Source: Cryptomeria japonica (Eukaryota; Streptophyta; Pinopsida; Cupressales; Cupressaceae). Taken from it: a stretch of DNA of 64,000 bases. A program made the position numbers and the translations under genes. The stretch's first letter is position 1. Each line of letters starts with the position of its first letter. The notes beneath the pieces are model-generated. The model had not been told where the DNA came from, searched no databases, and saw only the letters and a list, made by a program, of their open reading frames with translations. The stretch covers positions 261,206,425 to 261,270,424 of the forward strand of contig NC_081415.1 in the NCBI RefSeq assembly GCF_030272615.1. Direction: 5' to 3'. This document shows, in pieces, positions 1 through 11,800 of this stretch.

Positions 1-520
1 CTTCCATCGGAGGTAATGTATTTCATCACATACAATGTCACTTGAGGCCATTCTGCCAGAAGAGATATCCGTCTGGTTCCCTATTTGTCCACCCTTAGGG
101 GCCCATCTACTGGGTGTGTAAATTCTGCCCTAGCGCTTCTTGCATCCTTAGATTCAAGAAACAACTCTCCTTCCTGCAACAACCCAGTAACTTTAGCTAT
201 TCACTGCTCTGTGGCAATAACTCTCAATCCCTTGACAAAGGCCTCTCCTTCATTGAATGTACCCATGAATTCAGAAGCAATTTCTTCATTGTAATCTATT
301 ATTTAAAAAAAATAATCAATCCACCCATGCATACGGAAATAATGCTCACATAGGACATCCTGCAACAACATGTCATGAATTATAGGTTCACGGTGGATAG
401 GATCTCCACCCATGTCTATTTCTTCTCTCAAAATAATTTCCACAATAGAGAATGAGGGACTGAGGTAAGCTGCAGAGCTGAAAAATATTTTGCTCGAAAA
501 TGCCTTACTTACTTCCAGTT
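1..520 (-). pseudogene. Accessory ORF remnant downstream of pol, left gypsy element
   Basis: Read on the minus strand, one frame stays open over most of this stretch apart from two in-frame stops. Both are explained by single C-to-T type changes (a TGA where TGG would fit, a TAG where CAG would fit). It includes runs such as EIASEFMGTFNEGEAF and EWPQVTLYVMKYITSDG, and the upstream part (about 300-500) continues as protein-like sequence after a slip in a T-rich run. It lies on the pol strand and 3' of the RT, the usual place for an extra ORF of Athila/Tat-type elements. I do not recognise a domain. The frame runs off the left edge, so the C-terminus is unseen. Confidence 0.45.
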
Positions 521-920
521 TCTTTCAATGATTTCGGTGGGAGGATGAACTGATCGTTCATGGAAAAGAATGTCTTATTCAAAAATGATGTTAGGCAAAT
601 CAAAGCAGATTACTGACAAGGATGAATAAATACCCAACTTGGAAATCGGACCATAAAACGACCCCCAACTAATGATGGCATGTGTCCACACATGTGGAAA
701 GGATAGAGAGAAGAGTACATGGATTTAAAATAGGTAATAATCATAGAAAAATAATAAATGCATAATTAATAAAAAATAAACAATGTACATACTTGCAGTC
801 GTACCAATAAATGTTGCATGAAATGATTAGCTAACAAAAAGGGGTGAAATGAGATGATGTCACATTAATTAAGTGATAGATAGAGAGATGGAATGGGATG
901 ACGTGGACAAATTTTTTTGA
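521..920. other. Non-coding spacer of the left gypsy element
   Basis: No convincing reading frame on either strand. The RNase H and integrase that should follow RT are absent here, so this spacer probably marks an internal deletion of the element. Confidence 0.4.
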
Positions 921-1860
921 TTATCGGAGAATAATATCTCCATAAGACAGAAATATTTTTATGAAAGCATGCTTGAAGAATTTATTGAATGCTAAGAACT
1001 TTCCCTGTAGAAACTGCAGGAACTGTGCCCTTAATGTCTTCTCTGGTTGCTGCAGAAACTTCTTTAGATTCTTCAATGCCTCTTCAAATTTTGAACCATA
1101 GGTGGTAAAATCATCCATATAGATCTCCATGTTATCTTGAGAGATAAATGAAAATATGCTTATCACTGCTCTTTGAAAAGTAGCTGGAGCATTACATAAT
1201 CCAAAATGAAGGACATAATGTGCATGTGTTCCCCAAGGACAAGTAAATGTAGTCTTTTCTTGATCTTTGGGAGCAATTTGAATCTGGTTGTAGCCACTGA
1301 ATCCATCCAGGAATGAGAAGTACCGCTTCCCTGCCAAGAAGTCTAATACCTAACCCACAAATGGTAATAGGGAATGATCCTTCCTAGTTGCTAAATTCAA
1401 AGCTCTATAATCCACAAATACCCACCATTTACCTCCTTTCTTTGGAACTATCACTAGAGGTGACACCCATTGACTATCTGAGATAGGATAGATAAATCCA
1501 GCATTTAATAATTTCTTCAATTCCTCTTTAACTAATTCTCTTAATGCAGTATTAATTCTTATATGTGGCTGTCTAAGTGGTCTACAGTCCTCTTTTATGT
1601 AGATACGGTGGGTAAAAACTGTAGGATCAATGCCATGCATGTCTTTGTAATCCCATGCAAAAGCGTGTTGGTGACATTTAAGCAAGTCAACCAATGTTAT
1701 TCTTTGATTCCCTGTGAGTTGATTGTTGATATTCAAATATTTGTTTCGATCAACTTCCACTTTGACAGTAAGATCAACCTGAGATGCCTCAGAAAGATGA
1801 GAAGTGCAGACTTCCTGCAGCAACAGGGTATGCAAAATATCAATGGCTGTAGGAAAATCT
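921..1860 (-). pseudogene. Ty3/gypsy reverse transcriptase, truncated
   Basis: Two minus-strand frames in the same phase (1835-1350 and 1337-921), separated by one stop, carry the ordered motifs of a gypsy RT. These are the N-terminal region with LLNAGFIYPISDSQWVSP, then VPKKGGKWWVFVDYRALN, the FLDGFSGYNQI block, FGLCNAPATFQRA and the catalytic YMDDF near 1100-1125. The substitution WWVF for the usual W-R-(V/M)-C is visible decay. After YMDDF the similarity ends within about 25 residues, and no thumb, RNase H or integrase follows. The motif wording resembles Athila/Tat-type elements. Inactive as it stands. Confidence 0.85.
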
Positions 1861-2312
1861 GATGCTGGAATATTTGATACTAACTCTCACGACTACTACC
1901 CTTGTCTTAACTGATTTATCATAATTTTATAGAGAATCGAATCATCATCAAGAAGTTGTATGAATGGTTCTCTATTAATCATCATAAGATGATTCATAGA
2001 ATCAACTCCTTCCTCAAATTCTTCTCCCACATTAGGCCAAACGACTTGTTGTTGATCAAGTTGGGGCTAAGCAGGAGAATATAGAGCCAAAGTTTTGGTT
2101 GTATTTCCATCTGAAATAGTCATATCTCCTTACCGACATCCAATATATGCATCGGCTGTATCAAGCCAAGGTCTTCCCAAGATAACTAGATATCCTCCCA
2201 ATGTAGCTTTAGGAGACAAGATCATAAAATCTGTAGGATACTCCCAAGAATCCAAAGTAACAACCACATCTTCAATCATACCATCAGGCCGAACTCTGGA
2301 ACTGTCAGCAAG

Positions 2313-2640
2313 CTACAAGACTGTAGGTGTAGGTCTAAGACTGGTTATGTCAAGTTTTTGCATAACATCTCTTGTTATTACATTGATGGCTACTCCAAAA
2401 TCTATTAAAGCATTCTTTATCTGAGTGTCATTGGTGACTATTTTCACAACAAGGCTACCAGGATCAGTATATTTAGGAATTGAAGCCTTTCCTAACATGA
2501 TATCAACTAATTAACCAATTACATGTACTGTTTGTGGATCCTTTTTCTTTCTACCAGGCTTCTTCAAACATGCCTCCTTAAGTACGTTACCATAAATAGG
2601 GACATCCTTAATAGATTGTAACAATGGAATTTTAACACAT
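2313..2640 (-). pseudogene. Retroviral-type aspartic protease remnant (left gypsy element)
   Basis: The frame includes IPKYTDPGS followed by NALIDFGVAINVI, which corresponds to the Athila/Tat protease signature in which the catalytic Asp is followed by (L/S)-G-A. Here it reads D-F-G-V, so the conserved Ala is lost. Upstream, a basic stretch and a sequence reading into this frame fit the gag-protease linker. It shares its phase with the RT at 1835-921, as expected for one polyprotein. The 450 bases between protease and RT retain only fragments. Confidence 0.7.
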
Positions 2641-2879
2641 ACATGTTTCATCTAATCTATGATATCAAAACGTAGCTCCTCTTCCTATAGAATCTCTTTA
2701 GCTTGCAACCTATGAGGAAATGGAGGTATTTGGGATGCTGGACTAGAGATTTCTTGTTCCTTTTTTTATCTCAATTATCACTGGTGGAGATGGGTTGGGT
2801 AAATTTGTCCCAGACCTGAGGTGAATATCACTTATAGAAAGAGAATAAGTCAGGTATTGATTAGGATTAGCTGAATAAG

Positions 2880-4461
2880 CTTATTTTTGTTGAGGCTTGT
2901 TATTAGGATTTGGCATTGGTTGAGTGGGTAGTTGTGTAGGTTTAGGTGGAATAGTATTGGTTGCAGGAGGAGGCATTATTGCGGGTGGTTGTAGTTGCGA
3001 CATAGGTTGCTGATAAACAAATGATTGATTTGCCCATGGCTGACCTCCTCTCCATTGAGGAGCAGGTTACCAATTCCCTTGGAATTGTTGCCATGGTCCC
3101 TGAGGTTGGGACCAATTTCCTTGTGGTTGCTTCCACTATGGAGTTTGATTGGCAAAATGCTTCCCTTGGCCTTGAGGATTATACCAATTTTGATAATTTC
3201 CAAATTTTGGAGTATATGGAGATTGCCATTGATTATTTTTTGCATAGGAATTTCCACTATAACCAGAAAAAGAAAGTCGATCGGGAGGCATACCTTGTCT
3301 TGGAAAATTTGGCCTTCTCTGAGAAACATAGGAAAATTGTTCATCATCACCTTGTATTGTCTTGAAATTAGGAACTTGAAGATTTGCAACCATTTTACAT
3401 CTGCACTCTCTTTTCCTCTGTTTACAATGTGGGCAAAATTCTGCAAGAACTGCATCAGCTTCCTCATGTTTCTTTTTAGCTAAAAGCGTGTCCAATTGAG
3501 TAGCCATATTGTTTATGATATCCTCCTTAAAATCCTTCAGCAGATGGCTAAGCTCCATTCGAGAAACTCCATTACTGGATGTTGATGAAGAAACCCCCAA
3601 CTTGAAATGTCTACTCTTCTTAGAAGAAGATCTGGAATACTTTTGATAAATTTGTTCAATGTCATTCCATGTTTATTGTTTTATATCACCTCCTCCCATT
3701 AGATCCAAAGCATTTGTGCATTCATCACTGATTCGTCTTAAAAATATTAACTTAAGAGACTCTTCATTTAGAGTACTATGCTTGGACTTTTTGACACTGA
3801 ATATAAATCTCTCTAGATAATCCTCTAGACTCTCATCTTCTTTCTATGTCATTCTAAAAATATCATCCCCATGGTGGTCAGTCCCTCTACAATAATCCTT
3901 GTATTTCACAAGAAACAACCGTTTCATCTCATCCCATGTAGTGACTGTGCTACTCCCTAGACTCATAAACCATCTCAAAGCTGACTCTTTCAAAGTGGTA
4001 GGGAATATTTTGAGTCTACGCACACCTGTAGCATAATCAAAACTCCTACATATGACATCAAACTCAAACAAGAAAGTGTTGGGTTCTTCTATCACTAATC
4101 CATATAATTTAGGAAGGGAAGAAGCTGGAATGTTCTTGAGATCAGCATTATCATGCTGATCCGAAATAGGAAAATCAAACGTTGGAGTCACAGGTGGAGG
4201 TGGATTATTCCCACCAGGGGGTGGATTTCCTTGCATTGAACTTTGATGAGGAGTTACTAAATGAAGTTCCTCTTCAAGAGGTCCAAAGAGGAAATGGAGG
4301 TTGTTCTCAAGAAGTTCAAATTCAAGAGGATTCAAATTATATGGGGTTTCGTATAATACAACAAAAAGATTTACATCTAGGGGGTCATATGGATTGAGTC
4401 TTGTATGATTAGGATGGCTGGAAAGGAATCTACCTTGAGCATCTATTCTTCGTCTATGCAT
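2880..4461 (-). pseudogene. Gag capsid/nucleocapsid of the left gypsy element
   Basis: A single phase holds open segments 4461-3844 and 3600-3136 plus the sequence between them, interrupted by a few stops. The N-terminus starts at MHRRRIDAQGRF. The retrotransposon gag core lies at about 4060-3850, with FPTTLKESALRWFMSL and a following W-D-E-M-K-R-L-F block. A coiled, basic middle part follows, then a knuckle-like CPHCKQRKRECRC near 3390-3430, and a long Gln/Pro/Trp-rich tail to about 2880. The tail composition is typical of gypsy nucleocapsid regions. The start is chosen as the first Met in phase, about 100 bases inside the primer binding site. Confidence 0.8.
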
Positions 4462-4561
4462 GCAGATTCATGAAAATTACTTTAAACAAACTAAGTTATC
4501 AAAAATAACTATACTGAAAGCTAAAAATTAATAACCATAACAGGTTCTTAGTTTGATACCA

Positions 4562-4579
4562 TCCCCAACAACGACGCCA
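4562..4579 (-). other. Primer binding site, tRNA-Asp type, decayed
   Basis: On the minus strand this reads TGGCGTCGTTGTTGGGGA. A plant tRNA-Asp 3' end would pair with TGGCGCCGTTGCCGGGGA, so 15 of 18 positions match and all three mismatches are C-to-T. It lies four bases beyond the proposed LTR end at 4584. Athila/Tat elements commonly use tRNA-Asp. Confidence 0.75.
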
Positions 4580-4583
4580 AAAA

Positions 4584-5886
4584 TGTTTGCTTCACCAATA
4601 GGAACAATAACTATAGCTAAAGTCTCAACCCAAATTTTGGACATTCACCTCATGAAGTTATTATCTCCATAATTTAAGTTCATTTGTTTATCAACCCAGA
4701 GACGTATTACTTGAAATGGGTATGCACTATATATGCACTAAGTTCCTACAATAGCTATTCTGCATTACTGCAGCAACTAAACCTATTTGAAATAAGTAAG
4801 CAATAACTGTAACAACTAAATAGCTACAAGATAACTCTTGATTAGCATAAAACCCAATCAAAGAATTGTTAACTAATTCCAAAGCTGACAAACATGAATT
4901 ACCCTGTTTTCTTTAGTTGCAGGAAAAGTCACAGGATTTGTTTCTAGTGGCTGCAGGAACAATCAATTGCCAGAACGACTACTGCAGCAGAAAGGGAAAC
5001 TAAGTTAACAAATGCACATGAATACTCACCAAGTGGGCCCCCTTAGATGAGTGCATCCAGGCTTCCAAAGATAACTCTAAATACTTAGAATAACATCACT
5101 TTCTTCATTGTCTTTCAAAGGTCGACACAACATACAAATTGAAGAGAAACTAAAAATACTCTACAAATTTAGTTCTAAACCTTTTGTCTCTCTTCCCCTT
5201 CTCTTTTCTCTCTCTAACCTCAGAGAAGAGGTGCAGACTCTTATTTAAAAGAAAACTACAACAACTCCCTACAATATGGGTCACACTGATGAAGCAAGGT
5301 GGAGAATATTTATGAAAGAGAACAAACGGAGTTAAGCCACTGAAAGCATGGATGTCTACTAAACCGCAACCAAGAATATAGCATGGCGGTATTACAAGAT
5401 TTAATGTTTACTGAAGACATACATAAATGGGTCATGCACTCCCTGCTATTCCATTGTCGATCCTTATGCCCATTATTCTCTTTGTTGTTTTGAACTTTTA
5501 ACTGCCACTTGAATAACTCAAATTGCCTTCATGACATGACACAAAAATTGCCACCACAACATCTTATTTATTCATGCAATTAAAACTATAGAACATACAA
5601 GCATACACATATATCTATTTTAATTAATCAAAACACTTATACATTTCACACATGATATCACCTATGACAATCCGCATGGCAACATGAATAAATCACATGG
5701 CAACAGGAATAATTGGCATGGCAACAAGAATAATTGGTCAAGACAAAACAAGATTTAATTTTAGTTAACATCTAGAATGCATATAGTCAAACTCTAATAC
5801 ATCATTACTATCCCATTATACGAATTATAACATGGTAACAACTTATGAGTTTTAAGAATAAAAGGAGCTAATATCCCAGCTCATCA
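4584..5886 (-). repeat. 5' LTR of the left Athila/Tat-like element
   Basis: Proposed 1303-bp LTR that starts TGATGAGC at 5886 and ends AAGCAAACA at 4584 on the minus strand. The inner end is set by the adjacent tRNA-Asp primer site. The outer end is set by the exact point where the LINE reverse transcriptase frame stops. The partner LTR lies outside the window, so length and target duplication cannot be confirmed here. Confidence 0.7.
5241..5251 (-). promoter_or_regulatory. TATA-like box in LTR
   Basis: Minus-strand CTTTTAAATAA followed by a purine/pyrimidine-rich leader. Its position, about 660 bases before the LTR 3' end, fits the U3/R boundary of this LTR. Confidence 0.4.
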
Positions 5887-7670
5887 ATTGGGTCACCCTG
5901 TCTAAGACCCCTGGAAATGTCAAAAAAACCTTCTGGGGTGCCATTGACCAAGATTGATATTTTAGGGATATAAATACACTCATAAATCAAATTGATCCAC
6001 TATTTTGAAAAACCAAACACTTCAAGGCTTTTGCACAAAAACCTCCAATCCACTTTAGCATAGGCTTTTTTTATATACAGTTTGATCAACATACTAGGAA
6101 GTAGATTGTTTTGAATGGAATGGATAGTTCTTGAGCGATAATAATTCCATCGAAGATGGATCTTGTAGGAACAAAACCAGTTTGTTCATCTGCTATGATG
6201 TTTGGTAAAAACATTTTGAGCCTATTAGCCAAGGTCTTGGTTAAAATTTTGTATATTGTGTTGTAGGGGCAGATAGGCCTAAAATCATCAAAGTCCTCTT
6301 CTTGCTCTTTTTTAGGGATTAAGGTGATAAAGTTATGATTAATCTCCTTTGAGAATCTACTCGAGTTTCTGGAAACTTCAAGGGCTTCTGTCAATTCTTT
6401 GCCCAGGATATGCCGTCATTTTTTAAAGAAGCATGCTGGGAAACCATCTCGACTGGGTGATTTATCTGGGTGCAGTTGATTTAAATTTGTAAGGATCTTT
6501 GCCTATGTGAACTTACTATTGAGAATTCGGTTCTATTCTTCTGATACTAACTTATGGATATTTTCCAAGATTATTGTATGAGCTCTCCTATCAGGTGAAT
6601 CCCAATTGTTCAGAATGTTTCTGAAGAAATTAACCGCTTATGAGGATATAGATTGAGGGTCTTCAATCATATTCCCTGCTGCATCTTTGATTTTGACAAT
6701 TCTATTTAAGTTTCTCCTTTGCTTAGTGCTATTGTGATTTTTTTTTCTATTTGTATCTCCTTGTTGTAACCAAGTTTCTCTGGACTTCTGTTTCAAGAAA
6801 ACTTCTTCTTTGGTCAATATATCTTCATATCTTCTTAACAATTTTTTTTTTTTAGATAGCTGGTGTGATCCATACCTTCTTTTAACACTTTCTCATTGAG
6901 ATCTCCCAAGTCTTTTTCAGTTTTTTCTTTTGCCTCAAAGATGTTTCCAAAATGCTCTTTGTTCCATTGAAGCAATTTTCTCTTATTGTGTTTTAATTTT
7001 AAAGTGAAACAAAACATTTTTGACCCAATGTAGCACGTCCTTCCACCATTGATCGATGAAGCTCAGAAAGTTTTCATCTAACATCCACATTTTTTCAAAT
7101 TTTAACGAGCACCTTAGAGGAACTCACTCTTCTTTAATTACCAATTGAACAGGGAAGTGATCCGAGCCCGAGGTGGGGAGAATGCTTGAATTCATAACAA
7201 AAGGGAAGTTAATTAGTTTGCCTTTAAATAAAAATCTATCGAGTTTTTTGGCAATATGACTAAAACCTAATCTTTTGTTGTTCCATGTGTAGATACCATT
7301 GGTATCTTTAATTTCCATCAAATTATTATGGATTACACAGTATCTAAAATATTTCAATTACTAGGGTTCTCTTCTTAGTCCTCCCCTTTTCTCAACTAAA
7401 TCCAAAATGGCATTAAAATCCCCTCCTAGTATAATTTGGTCATTTGTCTATACAGTAAAAAATCCTTCCAGCTCATGCCATAGTTCCAACTTCTTATTAG
7501 TCTGAACGGATCTATAAATGTTAACAAGCAAAAATGGTAAGTTGCTATGGACGCTTTTGACTTGACCTCCCATCCAATGTTTATTGTTGGTTATGATTTC
7601 AAATGAAACTCTTATAGGGTCCCAGATTACTCTAAGGCCCCTAGAATCTCCTTCAGCCCCAACTGAGACC
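5887..7670 (-). pseudogene. L1-type LINE ORF2, endonuclease end and RT start (distal half)
   Basis: Minus-strand sequence continues the LINE found at 29258-31376. In order it shows the endonuclease motif ILGGDFNAILD (about 7410-7440), the GSDHFPV motif with the YTWNN block (7357-7124), a linker with QKSRETWLQQGDTN (about 6790), then RT motifs LIPKKEQEEDFDDFRPI and FVPTRSIFDGI (6394-6086). Next come KKAYAKVDW and GLRQGDP, at which point the frame is cut by the left LTR. In the RT motif A the two acidic positions expected in the D-I-K-K-A-Y-D pattern are Tyr and Ala, so the active site is destroyed. Several stops and frame changes are present. The palm motif FADD and the 3' end lie beyond the window. 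Confidence 0.9.
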
Positions 7671-8791
7671 TGTTGACTCTAAATTTTACTCTAAAAGCAA
7701 ACAACCATATGGGAAATTCAGTGATGGGGGACCAATTGCACGAGACTCACTGAATGACCTCTGGGTTTGAGAAGTCGACTCTTCCTTATGGTTTTGAGAA
7801 AAAGGGGGAGAAGGAAAAAATCAAAACAACAAGATCTAAACTACTGAGGTGATACGCCAGAGTATTTTTCTAAAAATATTATCAACATATAAAACCCAAA
7901 GACATGCAATTTTAAAGCCAATTCAACAATCTACATGTCTGGACAGAACCACAACTAAGATACAATCAACATTCCTTTGCAACATAAAGAAATATCAATC
8001 ATGCATCTACCAAACAACAAGTGCAAAACATAGTCTAATCTGCAAAATCTTAGATATATATTTCTAAAGTTATCAGAATCACAATAGAAAGTACAAAAAA
8101 CCATCAGAGCATGCTGAAAAGAGGCATCACAAAGGCCGCAGGCACAATTTGATTAACCTTCTTCAGAAAACAGTAACAACTAAAAGGCCAAAAGTCTAAC
8201 TAAGAAAACTTAATTGTTTCTTTTTAAAGTTATGAACCCCCATAACAAGGAAAACACAAGCATAAATAGAGCCCATGGCTCTGCTAACAGCCCAAACATC
8301 CGCCAACCGAGCACAACCACCCCTGAAACAGAAAAGACATGTCGTGGCACTCCATAGGAACACACCCACCAAAACAACCTCTGAAGTTGTTAATCTCACC
8401 TAGCCACGATGATCTTCCTACCCACTTGAACAAAAAAGCCATGTCGTGACACTCTGCAGGAAAACACACTAAAGGACACGCACAAGAACAAAGGAAACTC
8501 TATAGAAGATCCTCCCAGCTAAAAAACTACAACCAATGCAGAGAGGCCAAGTGTTTCCATATTTCTCAAACCATGAGGCGGGGCCCAAAAGCAAAGCCGA
8601 GTCACCAAAACCAATCCATTTGTCACCTCTGTACTCTTTGAGACTTTGAAACATAAAATACGGGTTGTCAGGACAACGTCGAGATGACACTTGGCCCATA
8701 CGTTGAGCGTGGCTGGAAAGCTAAAGAAAGAAAAGAAGCATCATGATAAAAAAAAATCGCCTACTGACTTTAACTAAAACCAATGTGAACA
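7671..8791 (-). repeat. 3' LTR of the 14 kb gypsy element
   Basis: Aligns end to end with 28135-29252, with scattered substitutions and few indels. The divergence between copies indicates an old insertion. Short ORFs inside both LTRs are similar because the LTRs are copies, not because they encode a protein. Confidence 0.95.
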
Positions 8792-8867
8792 TTTATTTGG
8801 CGACTAAAAGGGGCAATTCTGCCTGCGGAATACGATAACCCAAAATTGATGGTTTGGAGACCAGACT

Positions 8868-11800
8868 TCATGCTAGAATGGGGCGGAGCAGATCATAGAC
8901 CTGCTGCAAGGGGGTCCAATCTTCTTCAGGGGGAAACACTTGGGATTCCAAATTCTGATAATGCTGATCCAGGTAGATAATTTTATCAAAAGGTAAGCTG
9001 ACTGGCTCATCATGGACCAACTTCAGGAGCGCGTAGAGCTGAGCTAAGGGGTGCAGGAGACATTCAATCTCCTTTGTGGAGATGAGATTACTCAGGTGCT
9101 GGATGAAAGATCTATCCTGTTGCAAATGCTTGACCTGACTTAATACTTGTTCAACCCCTACTACATAACCATCCAGAGGGAATGAAGAAGGGAGGCCTAA
9201 TGAGACAAACCTCTCTATACACTGTTTGATATCTGGGATGGTGATTTGCAAGGGCTCAAGTGTCGCTACTACATGCATGATCACCCTATGATGATTGATG
9301 AAAATATGTGTCTTCTTGATCAGTTGTCGATGGTTTGCTAACCCCTTTGCTCTCAATTCTTCATCTTGGGTTGTGTATAACATTTGGATTAGGTCCCGAG
9401 CCATAGGGATCTTAGGACCGAGGATGACCATAGAGATGTTGACAAGGGCTCCTATCTTGGCGTAGAGGGATTGTGCTTCCTAAATAAATCTCAGCATGGG
9501 CTATAGTGAGGGGCTATACTGCTTAATGCATTCCCAATGGGAAACATACAATTCAATTAGAATTGATGAAAAATCTTGAGAAACCTATGTGCAGGGAGGA
9601 ATATTTAGCAACTATAAAACCTCTTCACTCTTGGAAGCTACTTCGTGCTACAACTCTTTGCACATATTTTCCTCAATGAACCTGGCTTTCCAGAGAGAGG
9701 ATCCTGGTGCTTCCATCTTGCACTACCTACTAGAGCTGCATTGTACAATCCCGTTCTTGCTGCAACAAAACTTCTATGTCTAGGAATTTCCTTTCAGACG
9801 ATTCTAGACTATCCTCCCTACTCCAGAGCTCTACTTCAAACCTCGCTTTCTCTTCTAAGAGCATAATTTGTGCATCACTCAGTTGCCGAGTGTACTCTTC
9901 TTTTAGACAGACTTCTTCGCGTAGCTGAACTTGTACTTGGGTGGCATCTCTCAAAGTTGCCCTTAGCTGCTAAATCTCCAGGTCTTTCTCCTACAATTCT
10001 TTTAAGGCTGCACTCCTTGTCACTTCCCAACCTTTCAACTGGGTGCTCACGCTATTAAAGGTTGACTGCAACTTTCCCTTCTCTGAATTGGCTTGCGTCA
10101 ACAAACCCTGCAAGTGATTAATTTCTGAGCTTCGTGCCTTGTCTTCCTTCCTTTGCTGGGTCAGGGATTCTGGGAGACACTCATTCTTTGCTTGTATTTT
10201 TTCCAGGCGATGGGTCTTCCTGATGAAATCTGAAGACACGACCTTTGAATTTTTCTCCATCATCTCCACCTTGTTAGATGTCATAGTGTTTTGAAGGATG
10301 ACGCCAATAGCATGCAAGACGTAGTCATTTGGTCTCATTTGGGACTCTGGCTTGTCGACTTTGGGGAAAAGGTTTGCAAAGAAAAGACAATCTTTCTCTT
10401 CGTTGAAATGCATTTGTAGGTGCAGACGGGCACCTTCCTTTTATTTTCGCTTTCTCGTCTTACCGATGCGAGTAGTCATGGAATAGGCGACTTGCTACTG
10501 GAAATCATCTGGGTTATCAATAGCTTGGCCAGCAAAAGCAGCGCCTGGGGGGACTACAAAGGGAAACTGGGAAATAGGCCCGCCAAAAGTGGTCTGAATA
10601 GGTTGGGCAAGGGTTAATGGGGAAAATAATGGGACAAAAGGAGAGGCTCCAGATGGAAAAGGAATCATGGATGCTGACCCCATGATTTGGGGGGGAGTGG
10701 ACTCTCTAAAACCAAGCCTACGTGACACAGAGGTTGGTTCAGACATCTGTGTGGGAAAAGCTGCAGGGATGAAGGTAGGGGCTGGGAAAGGGGTGGAAGC
10801 CTGTAGAAATATATCTTGGGGCTCGATCAGCATCCCGATAGGTGCTAAAGTAAGGGCAGTAGGTACCTGGATCTGCATTGTGGCAAGAGGAACAACAAAG
10901 GAAACAACTTGAGGAGGAGTTAAAGATAAAGAAGGACGTACTTGAGTTGTGGAAGTCACCGACCGCTATAGATCTGGGGGCACTCTTGGAGTTTGAGAAG
11001 GAAGACTCCTCCTTTCTGAACTTGGATGTTGCCTTTTCCTTGGAGGGGAGTCATGCGACTGCTTCTCGGCCTATCTTTTACCAACCTGGGAATGGGGCTT
11101 GCAAGTGGAACTAGTTAGAGGGAGGAGGATTTGAGGCTCAGGATTTTCTTTGAGATACTTATAACCTCTAACTCTTGTCATGGGGCCACCTCAGGGGACG
11201 ACTCCCCATGTGAGGAATTTTCACCTCTCTTCATCAGATTCATTTAGCTGACACCATTCTCGCTCGAAGCGCTCGTCGTAAGGGGAATTTCCAATATTAG
11301 CTCTAGGTTGTCTTACTTCTTGCCGATAAATCCAAAATTCTTCCCTCTTTTTCCTTGGCTAGGCTTCTTCTTTCATACTTTCTAACATCGTCCAAGGAAT
11401 AGGCTTTGCAGGGTTGTACCTCTGCAAGACTGAATAGAAAATCAACCACGGGGGGTGCTTAAGGATCGGGAAATCATCAAGACCTACATACAAACCTGGG
11501 CCATCAACCTGAGGGTTTGTGTGCCCCTCCCATGAGCTCTGCGGCTCATGCTTTACTACATTATTTCTCTTGTCGAGGCAACCATCAGGGTCATAGCTCC
11601 AGGAGTCATCGATTGCTACTAGCCCAAGTTGTGCTAGCTTAGACATCAGGACCTCTTCTACAATGTTTCTCCATACCAGAGTGATCAAACCGATGACTTT
11701 GTGGTCTTTAGTAATGGAGGTATCATTCTTTCCTGCTCCTATAGCCCTCTCAATTCTTACCAATTGTCGTGCACTATCCAGAGCAAGGGTCCTCTCGGTA

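Noticed and set aside
3021-3483. Plus-strand ORFs of 114 and 152 residues
   Set aside because: Complement of the gag nucleocapsid region, which has clear gag motifs on the minus strand.
8196-8699. Minus-strand ORFs repeated at 28657-29151
   Set aside because: They recur because both regions are LTR copies; the frames are short, overlapping and differ between copies.
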